From contig JAEYYB010000124.1 in assembly GCA_023430975.1 (NCBI GenBank), forward strand, positions 39,448-103,447: DNA of 64,000 bases, written 5' to 3'. Source of the stretch: Bacillota bacterium. GTDB taxonomy: Bacteria; Bacillota; Clostridia; Acetivibrionales; DSM-2933. Positions 23,317-31,252 of the stretch are shown in pieces. Position numbers and translations under genes: made by a program. Numbering within the stretch: the first letter of the stretch is position 1; each line of letters begins with the position of its first letter. A model generated the notes under the pieces. It was not told where the DNA came from, searched no databases, and saw nothing but the letters and a program-made list of their open reading frames with translations.

Positions 23317-25650
23317 TCATCCGCATTTTGAAAATCCGCAGTTCCTGCAAACCATACATCCGCCTTCGTGCTCTACCGCAAGTCCGCATTCAGGGCATAC
23401 TGCACTTGTTTCACCTGCATCAGAACCTATACTGCTTCCAGACTCACCACCCACGCAGGCATGACAAACCGCCTCAACCTTAGCCATAGGCCTTGGAATT
23501 ATATCCTCCGGCGGTGCAGTGAGCTCGTTATCATAAGTGTCCTTACCGTTCTGTATTTTAGCAACCTTTTCAATAAGTCTTCCGATAGCATCAGGACATG
23601 AAAGAACTTTTATACCGTTCTGCTTTATTGTGGATGGGCATCTGATGCCCTTTAGCTGCTCAACAATTGATTTTGCATCTATACCGGATCGTAGTGCAAT
23701 TGACACCAATCTTGCTGTTGCTTCAGACTGCGACGGACAACCGCCTGCACGTCCTGTATTTGTGAACACTTCACATATCCCATGTTCGTCGTAATTAACA
23801 GTAATATAGAGGTTTCCGCAACCTATTCTTACTTTTTCAGTAAAACCTGTAGCTATTTCAGGTCTGGGTCTTGGAGCAATATGTGTATTTACTTCTGTGC
23901 TGTTATCTGATTTCTGTGTACCATCCGCATTAGCTTTATTTACACTGCCAATATTAAGGACCTGAGCATCCCTGCTTCCGTCTCTGTACAGGGTTACTCC
24001 TTTACAGCCTGTCCTATAAGCCATTTCGAAAACTTCCTTAACATCATCCTTTGTAGCCTCATGCCTTAAGTTAACAGTTTTTGAAACAGCATTGTCTGTG
24101 TACTTCTGGAATACAGCCTGCATTTTTACATGCCATTCCGGTGATATATCATGGGAAGTGACAAATACACTCTGTATTGACTTGGGTATCTCAGGAAAAT
24201 CCTTAATAGAACCTTTCTTTGCAATTCTTCTCATAAGGTCATCGGAGTAAAACCCATCAATAGTTGCAATCTGTTTAAACAATGGATTAACTTCCAAAAG
24301 CTCATCATTATCCATTACATTTCTTATATATGATATTGCAAACAATGGCTCTATTCCGCTGGAAACTCCCGCAATTATACTTAAGGTCCCAGTGGGTGCT
24401 ATTGTCGTAGTAGTTGCGTTTCTAAGACGTATTCCCTTTTCACGGTAAATACTTTTATCAAATAATGGAAAAACGCCTTTCTTTTCTGCCAGCTCCATTG
24501 ATGCCTTTTTGGATTCATCCTGAATAAAACCCATAACTCTTTCAGCCAATGTACAAGCCTTCTGGGAACTGTATGGAATATTTAGCTTGCAAAGCAAATC
24601 AGCCCATCCCATAACTCCAAGACCTATTTTTCTTGTGCCCCTTGTCATTTCATCTATTTCAGGTAAAGGATATTTATTTACATCAATAACATTGTCCAGA
24701 AAGTGAACTGCTTTCCTTACAGTCCTTCCAAGCTTTTCAAAATCCACATCTGCCTTGTTCCCGGCTTTCTTAACCATAAGGCTCAGATTAATGGATCCCA
24801 GATTGCAAGCTTCATATGGTAAAAGCGGCTGTTCCCCGCAAGGGTTTGTGCTTTCAATCTGCCCGATTTCAGGAGTCACGTTATCCTCATTCAATCGGTC
24901 AATAAAAACTATTCCAGGTTCACCATTTGTCCATGACATATCTACCATGAGGTCAAAAACTGCTCTTGCGTTTTGCTTACCAACGGGTAAACCATTGTGA
25001 GGATCAATCAACTCATAATCTCTGCCTTCATCAACAGCCTTCATAAATTCTTCAGTAATAGCAACACTTATATTAAAGTTGGTTATATCTGCATTATCTC
25101 TTTTCGATGTTATAAAATCAACAATATCAGGATGGTCAACCCTTAAGATGCCCATATTGGCACCCCTTCTGGTTCCCCCTTGCTTTACAGCTTCAGTAGC
25201 TGCATTAAACACTTTCATAAAGCTTACAGGACCGCTTGCAACTCCGCCTGTTGTATTAACCGAAGCACCTTTGGGTCTAAGCCTGGAGAAACTAAATCCT
25301 GTCCCTCCGCCGCTTTTATGTATTAGTGCAGCATTTTTTATGCTCTCAAAAATGCCTTCCATTGTATCTTCAATAGGTAAAACAAAACAAGCACTTAACT
25401 GTCCAAGAGGTCTTCCTGCATTCATCAATGTTGGTGAATTTGGTAGAAACTCAAGATTTGCCATCAACTCATAAAATTCCTGTTCAATATTCAGTAGTTC
25501 CTCTGGCGAAGCATATTGCATATCAGCCTGTGCAACAGCTTTCGCTACACGCCTGAACATTGCATCGGGTTTTTCCATTACGCTGCCATTCTCATCTTTA
25601 ATGAGATACCGTTTTTCAAGAACTTTGACGGCATTGTCAGTTAAATTCAT
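23317..25650 (-). CDS. nrdJ: Adenosylcobalamin-dependent (class II) ribonucleotide reductase
   Basis: 777 residues. It reduces ribonucleotides to deoxyribonucleotides using a B12-generated thiyl radical, independent of oxygen. Visible signatures: NSPTLMNAGRPLGQLSACF with the first redox Cys, SGGGTGFSFSRLRP, NPCGEQPLLPYEACNLGS with the thiyl Cys (NPCGE) and second redox Cys (EACNLG), and the phosphate-binding IAPTGTLSIIAG. The C-terminal ~60 residues hold CHAC, CPEC, CMVC and CGFSKC, a zinc-ribbon/redox tail that re-reduces the active site. The start follows GGAGG. It stands alone, with a TTGACT-16-TACAAT promoter at 25709-25736. No cobalamin riboswitch or clear NrdR box was seen upstream. Confidence 0.95.
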   Translation of the reverse strand: MNLTDNAVKVLEKRYLIKDENGSVMEKPDAMFRRVAKAVAQADMQYASPEELLNIEQEFYELMANLEFLPNSPTLMNAGRPLGQLSACFVLPIEDTMEGIFESIKNAALIHKSGGGTGFSFSRLRPKGASVNTTGGVASGPVSFMKVFNAATEAVKQGGTRRGANMGILRVDHPDIVDFITSKRDNADITNFNISVAITEEFMKAVDEGRDYELIDPHNGLPVGKQNARAVFDLMVDMSWTNGEPGIVFIDRLNEDNVTPEIGQIESTNPCGEQPLLPYEACNLGSINLSLMVKKAGNKADVDFEKLGRTVRKAVHFLDNVIDVNKYPLPEIDEMTRGTRKIGLGVMGWADLLCKLNIPYSSQKACTLAERVMGFIQDESKKASMELAEKKGVFPLFDKSIYREKGIRLRNATTTTIAPTGTLSIIAGVSSGIEPLFAISYIRNVMDNDELLEVNPLFKQIATIDGFYSDDLMRRIAKKGSIKDFPEIPKSIQSVFVTSHDISPEWHVKMQAVFQKYTDNAVSKTVNLRHEATKDDVKEVFEMAYRTGCKGVTLYRDGSRDAQVLNIGSVNKANADGTQKSDNSTEVNTHIAPRPRPEIATGFTEKVRIGCGNLYITVNYDEHGICEVFTNTGRAGGCPSQSEATARLVSIALRSGIDAKSIVEQLKGIRCPSTIKQNGIKVLSCPDAIGRLIEKVAKIQNGKDTYDNELTAPPEDIIPRPMAKVEAVCHACVGGESGSSIGSDAGETSAVCPECGLAVEHEGGCMVCRNCGFSKCG

Positions 25651-25708
25651 AGTATTACCTCCTATTAATCACAATATTTTGTATATGATTTTATTACCAA
25701 CGCATTAT

Positions 25709-25736
25709 ATTGTATCACTCCTATTATCCAAGTCAA
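25709..25736 (-). promoter_or_regulatory. nrdJ promoter TTGACT-16-TACAAT
   Basis: Minus-strand hexamers at 25731-25736 and 25709-25714. An overlapping TATAAT at a 21-bp spacing makes the exact -10 uncertain. Confidence 0.45.
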
Positions 25737-25861
25737 TATAATTTAGGGAAATTTTATTTATTAAATTTCTTGAAAAATTGTTTACTTTTTGTCGAATTTG
25801 GGTATCATAGTCTACTAGCTGGTAAGAGCACTTTACATAACTGCCATAACTCACCATGGGT

Positions 25862-25893
25862 AAAAAAACAGGACCATCTGAAAAGACGGTCCT
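25862..25893 (-). terminator. Terminator of the GH5-dockerin gene
   Basis: AGGACC/GGTCCT stem extended by partial inner pairs, followed by G and seven U on the minus strand, 29 bp after the stop. Confidence 0.85.
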
Positions 25894-25921
25894 ACTCTAT
25901 AATTATTATATTAAACAATCA

Positions 25922-27187
25922 TTAATAGGTCTTACCAAATTTAATACCGATCAAAACTACATCAGCCATATTCACTGAATAATCTTTGTTTATATCACAT
26001 CTTGCATTATAGCCGCTATCACCATAAACTTTTCCAAAACTTTGTGCCAGCAAAATAACATCTGACATATTAATTGTTCTGTCTTGGTTGACATCTTCTA
26101 CCCAGCTGAAAGATGTTGGTATCGTCGGTACAGAACTTGTCTTAGTTGGCGTAGGTGTAGATGTTGGCGTAGATGTAGGTGTTGGTGTCGGTGTTGAAGG
26201 ACTCCCAGAAAATACCGAACAAATCTTGGAAGTCTTCTTAAGGCCGTTTGTGCCATTAATAATTGTGTTTCCCCAGTCGCTTAGGCTTGTACCTGCCCAG
26301 TCCTTACACATGTCAAGATATTCGACTCCACCGCCATTACCCTTCCATGACCATGCCAGCCAACCTACATTTTTCTGCAGACAATAACTCATAATTGTAG
26401 CTTCATCAACATTTCCATCCGAATGATCCCATCCGAATTCTCCGATAATCAAGCAAAGATTTTGATTAATTACCCCATCGATATTAGTTTTAATAGTCGT
26501 TTCATCCTTACCCGCTGTTCCGTACATATGTATTGCAAACATTGTATTCTTGAGCGGGTCCGAGTCAAATACGCCTTTACCGCCATCTTTGATGGATTGT
26601 CCATACTGCCCCCAGCCGCCTGCATCACATAATATAGTATGCGTTAAGCCTGCATTTCTTATTATGGGTATAGCCGCTTTATAGCCGGTAGCCCAGTTTG
26701 CACTGTTCCAGTCGCCCATCCACTCATTAGCGATATTTATTATTACAGTATTTTCCTTACCAATCAAAGCATCCTTAATCTTTACAAAATAATTTGCTGC
26801 AGCAAGCAATGCCGACTGCTCATTCTTACCTGTTGCATCATGTACTTCCAATATTGTAATTAATTTATTCTGCTCACATAAAGATATAAGGTTTTTGACA
26901 GAATCAGCAGAGTCTTCTGTCCATTGCACACCGTTTGAAAGAACTATTCTTACAGTGTTGGCCCCAGCTTTAGCTATTGCAGGAATTGCTACTGCTGTAT
27001 CATTTTTATACCAGGTATGGGCATGATTTACTCCCCTCATGATAAACTCATTACCCTTTGCATCCAAAAGCTTTGTTCCCGACACCGAAAAGCCTTTTAC
27101 CGGGCTGGCTGCACTAGAGATAAATACCTGCATAGTGCTCACCAACAAAGCAACTATACAAAACAATGAGATAAGTTTTCTCCACAT
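25922..27187 (-). CDS. GH5 glycoside hydrolase (mannanase-like, subfamily 8 type) with C-terminal dockerin
   Basis: Signal peptide ~1-27. Catalytic domain ~30-325 begins FSVSGTKLLDAKGNEFIMRG and VNHAHTWY, the hallmark start of bacterial GH5_8 endo-beta-mannanases. NIANEWMG supplies the acid/base Glu and IIGEFGWDHSDGNVDE the nucleophile Glu. A Thr/Pro linker (TPTPTPTSTPT...) leads to a dockerin (~365-421) with Ca loops DVNQDRTINMSD and DINKDYSVNMAD, so the enzyme should be docked into a cellulosome and cut mannan or glucomannan outside the cell. Start supported by AGGAGG. A short relic of another dockerin gene lies 102 bp upstream. Confidence 0.9.
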   Translation of the reverse strand: MWRKLISLFCIVALLVSTMQVFISSAASPVKGFSVSGTKLLDAKGNEFIMRGVNHAHTWYKNDTAVAIPAIAKAGANTVRIVLSNGVQWTEDSADSVKNLISLCEQNKLITILEVHDATGKNEQSALLAAANYFVKIKDALIGKENTVIINIANEWMGDWNSANWATGYKAAIPIIRNAGLTHTILCDAGGWGQYGQSIKDGGKGVFDSDPLKNTMFAIHMYGTAGKDETTIKTNIDGVINQNLCLIIGEFGWDHSDGNVDEATIMSYCLQKNVGWLAWSWKGNGGGVEYLDMCKDWAGTSLSDWGNTIINGTNGLKKTSKICSVFSGSPSTPTPTPTSTPTSTPTPTKTSSVPTIPTSFSWVEDVNQDRTINMSDVILLAQSFGKVYGDSGYNARCDINKDYSVNMADVVLIGIKFGKTY

Positions 27188-27288
27188 AAATTAGTCCTCC
27201 TATTATTTTCATTTCCTTACAGATAAAGAACAGTATATAATTTAAAGTTCGTTATCTGTGATAAACACCGTACAACTCCCAAAACCTA

Positions 27289-27324
27289 TTAATAGGTCTG
27301 TCCGAACTTAAGACCTATTTTAAT
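27289..27324 (-). pseudogene. Relic of a dockerin gene 3' end
   Basis: The minus strand reads IKIGLKFGQTY-stop, matching the last residues of the neighbouring mannanase dockerin (LIGIKFGKTY-stop); the nucleotide match is about 24 of 30. No further dockerin sequence is readable upstream, so only the tail of a former tandem cellulosomal gene is left. Confidence 0.5.
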
Positions 27325-27373
27325 AAGCATACACCATAATTCCTAGACATTAATAATACAAATGCATTTTTTA

Positions 27374-27392
27374 GGTTAACGTTAAACTAACC
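27374..27392. promoter_or_regulatory. Palindromic site GGTTAACGTTAAACTAACC
   Basis: Central TTAACGTTAA is a perfect palindrome within GGTTA/TAACC arms, upstream of the mannanase gene. It resembles an operator, but the regulator is unknown. Confidence 0.3.
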
Positions 27393-27487
27393 CACAAAAA
27401 AAGTAACCTTGCAAACTGCCCAATATTAAATTATTTACTACTTAATTTTTTATCCCCTCCCTATAAATGTTTTTATAAAATACAAAA

Positions 27488-27584
27488 TTAAAATCAATTA
27501 ATCTTTTACATTTATCTATCGCAAAATAACGTTAAAACGTTCGTTATTTTGCTCTGCTAAATGTAAGATTAATAGTGATTTTAA
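27488..27584. repeat. MITE-like element, copy A
   Basis: Terminal inverted repeats TTAAAATCA.../...TGATTTTAA, inner ACATTT/AAATGT arms and a central GCAAAATAACG/CGTTATTTTGC hairpin. No ORF inside. Confidence 0.65.
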
Positions 27585-27840
27585 TATAGATTAAAACCTC
27601 TAATTATAGTTTACTATAATTTCCCTATAACTACATAGTATTTTTTATAATTTTTCAAAAAATTTTCAAAAAGAATTTATAGCCGTATACATTCTATAAA
27701 AGTTCTTCTGTTTTGTATTGCAGGCTTATGCCAATTAAATATATAATATTTATAAGAACAATCTATTATTCGCTGCAAATATCTTTTCAAAAATAAGCTG
27801 TGCTTTTTATGCTATATTCGATACTTCATATAATTAACCT

Positions 27841-27940
27841 ATATTAAAAGTGATTAATCTAATACATTTGTTTGTCGCAAATCCCGTTAAACCGTTCGTT
27901 ATTTGCTCCGCCAAATGCAAGATTAATAACTCTTTTAATT
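27841..27940. repeat. MITE-like element, copy B
   Basis: Begins ATATTAAAAGTGATTAATC, core CGCAAATCCCGTTAAACCG then TTCGTTATTTGC, ends AACTCTTTTAATT. Copies B, C and D are head-to-tail. Confidence 0.65.
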
Positions 27941-28030
27941 TATTAAAAGTGATTAATCTTATACATTTGTCTGTCGCAAATCCCGTTGAACCCTTCGTTA
28001 TTTTCTCCACCAAATGTATGATTAATTAAT
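27941..28030. repeat. MITE-like element, copy C
   Basis: Begins TATTAAAAGTGATTAATC, core CGCAAATCCCGTTGAACCC, ends CAAATGTATGATTAATTAAT. Directly adjoins copies B and D. Confidence 0.6.
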
Positions 28031-28120
28031 CCATTACATTTGTTTTAAGCAAATACCATCTATCCGTTCGTTATTTGCTTAGCCAAATGCAAGATTACTA
28101 ACACGTAAATAAGTGACTAA
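28022..28120. repeat. MITE-like element, copy D (diverged)
   Basis: TTACATTTG and CAAATGCAAGATTA arms flank GCAAATACC...CCGTTCGTTATTTGC. It lies ~50 bp before the CotH gene and may carry part of its promoter. Confidence 0.55.
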
Positions 28121-28172
28121 AATATTAAATCTTAGTCATTACTAATATTTTATAATTTAGGGGGGTTTGAAA

Positions 28173-31115
28173 ATGAAAAAGATGTTAACTGGTTTATTGG
28201 CTGCTGCTATAATAACAGCAGGTGTACCGCTGCCCGATGCTGATAATGTAAATGCAGTTGGACAAGTTCTTTTTATTAACGAGTTAATGGCAAGCAATAC
28301 CAATACTATAAGAGACGGAGATGTGGATGACCCAGACTTCGGTAGTTTGGGTGGTGCCTATTCAGACTGGATTGAGATTTATAACTCCGGTTCTACGGCA
28401 ATTGACCTGACCGGGTATACCTTATCAGATTCTTCATCAACATGGGTATTTCCACAAGGTATTGTACCAGCAAAAGGGTTCTTGCTTGTTTGGGCATCTG
28501 ATAAGAATAAAGTCGCAAAAAATGGACAGCTGCACTCAAATTTTAAAATAAGTGCATCGGGTGAAGCCATAACCTTGAAAAATGCTGATGGGACTCTGAT
28601 TGATACCTCTGCAGCAATATCATTAAAAGATGATGAGTCCTATGGTCGAAAGACAGATGGCACAAGCGAATGGGCAGTATTCTCCAAAGCGACGCCCCTT
28701 AGTGTCAATATATACTCCTCTTCAACAACAATCGTAAAGTCGCCTGTATTTTCTCACGAGGGAGGCTTTTATACCTCTGAATTTATGCTCAAGCTCACTA
28801 CTGACGAATCAGGAGTAAAAATATATTACACAAAGGATGGATCTGATCCGGTGCCGGGGGCTGAAGGCACTTTTGAGTACATAGACGCTATAAATATAAA
28901 AAGCCGTGCAGGGGATCCGAATGTTTATTCAATGATAACAAACATATCAAATGATCAATGGAGCAAGTGGCAAAAACCTGTAGGTGAGCTTTTCAAGTGC
29001 ACACCTATAAAAGCTGTAGCTGTCAGGGAAGATGGCTCAAAAAGCAAGATCATTACCAATTCATATTTCGTGGATAAAAATATGATGACCAGATATAAGA
29101 TACCCGTCATATCTCTTGTTACCGACCCGGCAAATTTATTTGATGATGAAAAAGGGTTATATGTAAATGAAAACTTTGAAAATAAAGGAGACGAATGGGA
29201 AAGGCCTGTACATATTGAGTTTTTTGAAAGTGACGGAACTCTTGCATTTTCACAAAACAGTGGTTTAAGAATAAATGGAGGATATAGCAGAAAAGTTCCT
29301 CAAAAACCCTTCAGACTTTATGCCGACCACGGATATGATGATACCAACAAATATAAATATGAGGTATTCCCAGGCCTTACAAAGCAAGCGTCAGGAAAGA
29401 AGCTTGACAGCTTCAGCCGCCTTGTTTTAAGAAATGGAGGTAATGATAACGACTGGACGGGAGTTATGTTTAGAGACGCTTTGATGCAGGGACTTGTTTC
29501 ACATCTTAATCTTGATACCCTTGCATACAGACCTTCCGTAGTTTTTCTCGATGGAGAATACTGGGGATTATACAATATCAGAGAGCGTTACGACAGCGAA
29601 TATTTAAAATCCCATTACAATCTGGACAAGGATAAGGCAGTAATTCTTGATGTATGGAGTTACCCCTCCGTTCAGGAAGGTAAGCCTGGAGATGAAAAAG
29701 CATATCAAAAGGATATAATTGAATACCTTAAGACCAATTCTATAACAGATAAGGCTACTTATGAAAATATTAAAACAAAGATGGATATAGATAACTTTAT
29801 TAATTACAATGTAGCCGAAATTTACTATGGAAATGTTGATTGGCCCGGAAACAATCTATCGATATGGAGATATAAGACTGATGACGGCAAATATCATCCC
29901 GAAGCTCCATATGGTCAGGATGGAAGATGGAGATGGCTTCTTAGGGATACTGATTTTGGCTTTGGATTATATCAAATGAAAAGCTATGCATTTGATTCAC
30001 TAGCTTTTGCTACCGGTGATGTTCCCGAGGTGGGCGACTTTTCATATGCCAACGAACCTTGGGCAGTATTCCTTCTAAAAACCTTATTGAATAATTCAGA
30101 ATTCAGAACTCAGTTTATAAACAGCTATGCTGATCAGATCAATACATCCTTTCAGCCTGCAAGGGTAAACAATGAAATTGATAAATTTAAAGCTGGAATT
30201 GAAGATGCAATCCAGGAAAACGGCGATAGGTGGAGAAGACTCAATGCAAAATCTACATACCCAGGCGAACTGACATGGGATATGAATATTCAATCCGTCA
30301 GGAATTTTGCAAATAACAGGCCTTCCTATGTTAGACAGCATATAATAAATAAGTTTAAGGATATAGGCGTAACAGAAACAGCTGATATAAATTTGAAAAC
30401 CAATACAGCCCAAGGATATGTAAGGATTAACTCTATTGACATTAGATCCACAACTCCTGGAGTTAATGATCCCGGAAACTGGACAGGCGTTTACTTCAAG
30501 GGCGTTCCTGTAACACTGAAAGCAATTCCTGAAACAGGCTATAAATTTGATCACTGGGAAGGCATAAACGGAGTAGTTAATACATCTGACACCATAACCT
30601 TTGATCCTGAGGGAAATATGGAAGTAAAAGCAGTGTTCAAGCCTGAAAATGGAGGATACAAGCTGTCTGGATATATAAGTCCTGATTTTGCATCAAACTT
30701 TGCAGATATAAAGGCAGGTTTCAAGGTAGAGGTTATAGGCAAGGAATTGTCGGCATCCACTGATTCCAAAGGCTACTTTGAAATACAAAACCTTCCGAAG
30801 AACACTGAAGGGTATAAAATTAAAATAAGCAAACCAAATTATATATTAAGAGAAATAAATAATGTTGTTATATCAGGTGATACTGTTATATCTACAGAGT
30901 CCAAACCAATAGATATGTGGGGAGGAGATATCAAGCAGGATAATGCACTTAACTTATCAGATGTTGTAGAAATTGCCAAGGCATTTAATTCTGTAAAGGG
31001 TGACCAAACTTATAATTCCGCATCGGACGTCAATATGGATAACAGTATTAACATCACCGATATGGTAATAATTGCAAAGCACTTTAATGCAACTCCGGAT
31101 AGCTACGGGAGTTAA
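28173..31115 (+). CDS. Secreted CotH-kinase-like protein with lamin-tail domain, X-module and dockerin
   Basis: 980 residues. Signal peptide ~1-29, then a lamin-tail domain (~32-165: FINELMASN...DWIEIYNSG...DLTGYTLSD), a chitobiase/FN3-like segment (~185-290) and a CotH domain (~295-620) with NGGYSRKVPQKPFRLYAD, FLDGEYWGLYNIRERYD and the kinase-like LLRDTDFGFGL. A repeat with GYKFDHWEG and VKAVFKP follows (~740-825), then an X-module (~827-916) and a dockerin (~917-980) whose second loop is DVNMDNSINITD; the first (DIKQDNALNLSD) has Lys for Asn. CotH proteins are secreted protein kinases in spore coats, and dockerin-CotH fusions occur in cellulosomes. The start is the ATG at 28173 after AGGGGGG; an upstream in-frame TTG at 28167 is less likely. 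Confidence 0.88.
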   Translation: MKKMLTGLLAAAIITAGVPLPDADNVNAVGQVLFINELMASNTNTIRDGDVDDPDFGSLGGAYSDWIEIYNSGSTAIDLTGYTLSDSSSTWVFPQGIVPAKGFLLVWASDKNKVAKNGQLHSNFKISASGEAITLKNADGTLIDTSAAISLKDDESYGRKTDGTSEWAVFSKATPLSVNIYSSSTTIVKSPVFSHEGGFYTSEFMLKLTTDESGVKIYYTKDGSDPVPGAEGTFEYIDAINIKSRAGDPNVYSMITNISNDQWSKWQKPVGELFKCTPIKAVAVREDGSKSKIITNSYFVDKNMMTRYKIPVISLVTDPANLFDDEKGLYVNENFENKGDEWERPVHIEFFESDGTLAFSQNSGLRINGGYSRKVPQKPFRLYADHGYDDTNKYKYEVFPGLTKQASGKKLDSFSRLVLRNGGNDNDWTGVMFRDALMQGLVSHLNLDTLAYRPSVVFLDGEYWGLYNIRERYDSEYLKSHYNLDKDKAVILDVWSYPSVQEGKPGDEKAYQKDIIEYLKTNSITDKATYENIKTKMDIDNFINYNVAEIYYGNVDWPGNNLSIWRYKTDDGKYHPEAPYGQDGRWRWLLRDTDFGFGLYQMKSYAFDSLAFATGDVPEVGDFSYANEPWAVFLLKTLLNNSEFRTQFINSYADQINTSFQPARVNNEIDKFKAGIEDAIQENGDRWRRLNAKSTYPGELTWDMNIQSVRNFANNRPSYVRQHIINKFKDIGVTETADINLKTNTAQGYVRINSIDIRSTTPGVNDPGNWTGVYFKGVPVTLKAIPETGYKFDHWEGINGVVNTSDTITFDPEGNMEVKAVFKPENGGYKLSGYISPDFASNFADIKAGFKVEVIGKELSASTDSKGYFEIQNLPKNTEGYKIKISKPNYILREINNVVISGDTVISTESKPIDMWGGDIKQDNALNLSDVVEIAKAFNSVKGDQTYNSASDVNMDNSINITDMVIIAKHFNATPDSYGS

Positions 31116-31150
31116 ATAATTGTTATTGAACTCACGTTAATTCTTATAAT

Positions 31151-31197
31151 AAAAATGGCTGATCCTAATAGTCTCCCGGATCAGCCATTTTGTTTTA
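31151..31197. terminator. Bidirectional terminator between the CotH gene and the ABC transporter
   Basis: AAAATGGCTGATCC and GGATCAGCCATTTT form a 14-bp stem, with U-rich tails on both strands. Both convergent genes can use it. Confidence 0.88.
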
Positions 31198-31252
31198 TAA
31201 TGCCTCATCTATTTTTTATTTAAATTATTACCAAGCTATTATAACGAAATAT

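Noticed and set aside
25651..25800. Cobalamin riboswitch upstream of nrdJ
   Set aside because: No B12-box-like sequence or suitable structure could be found.
26088..26387. Plus-strand ORF with VGVDVGVDVG repeats
   Set aside because: Complement of the Thr/Pro linker of the GH5 enzyme.
27841..28120. Array of regulator binding sites or CRISPR upstream of the CotH gene
   Set aside because: The units have terminal inverted repeats and recur elsewhere between genes, which fits a mobile repeat family better.
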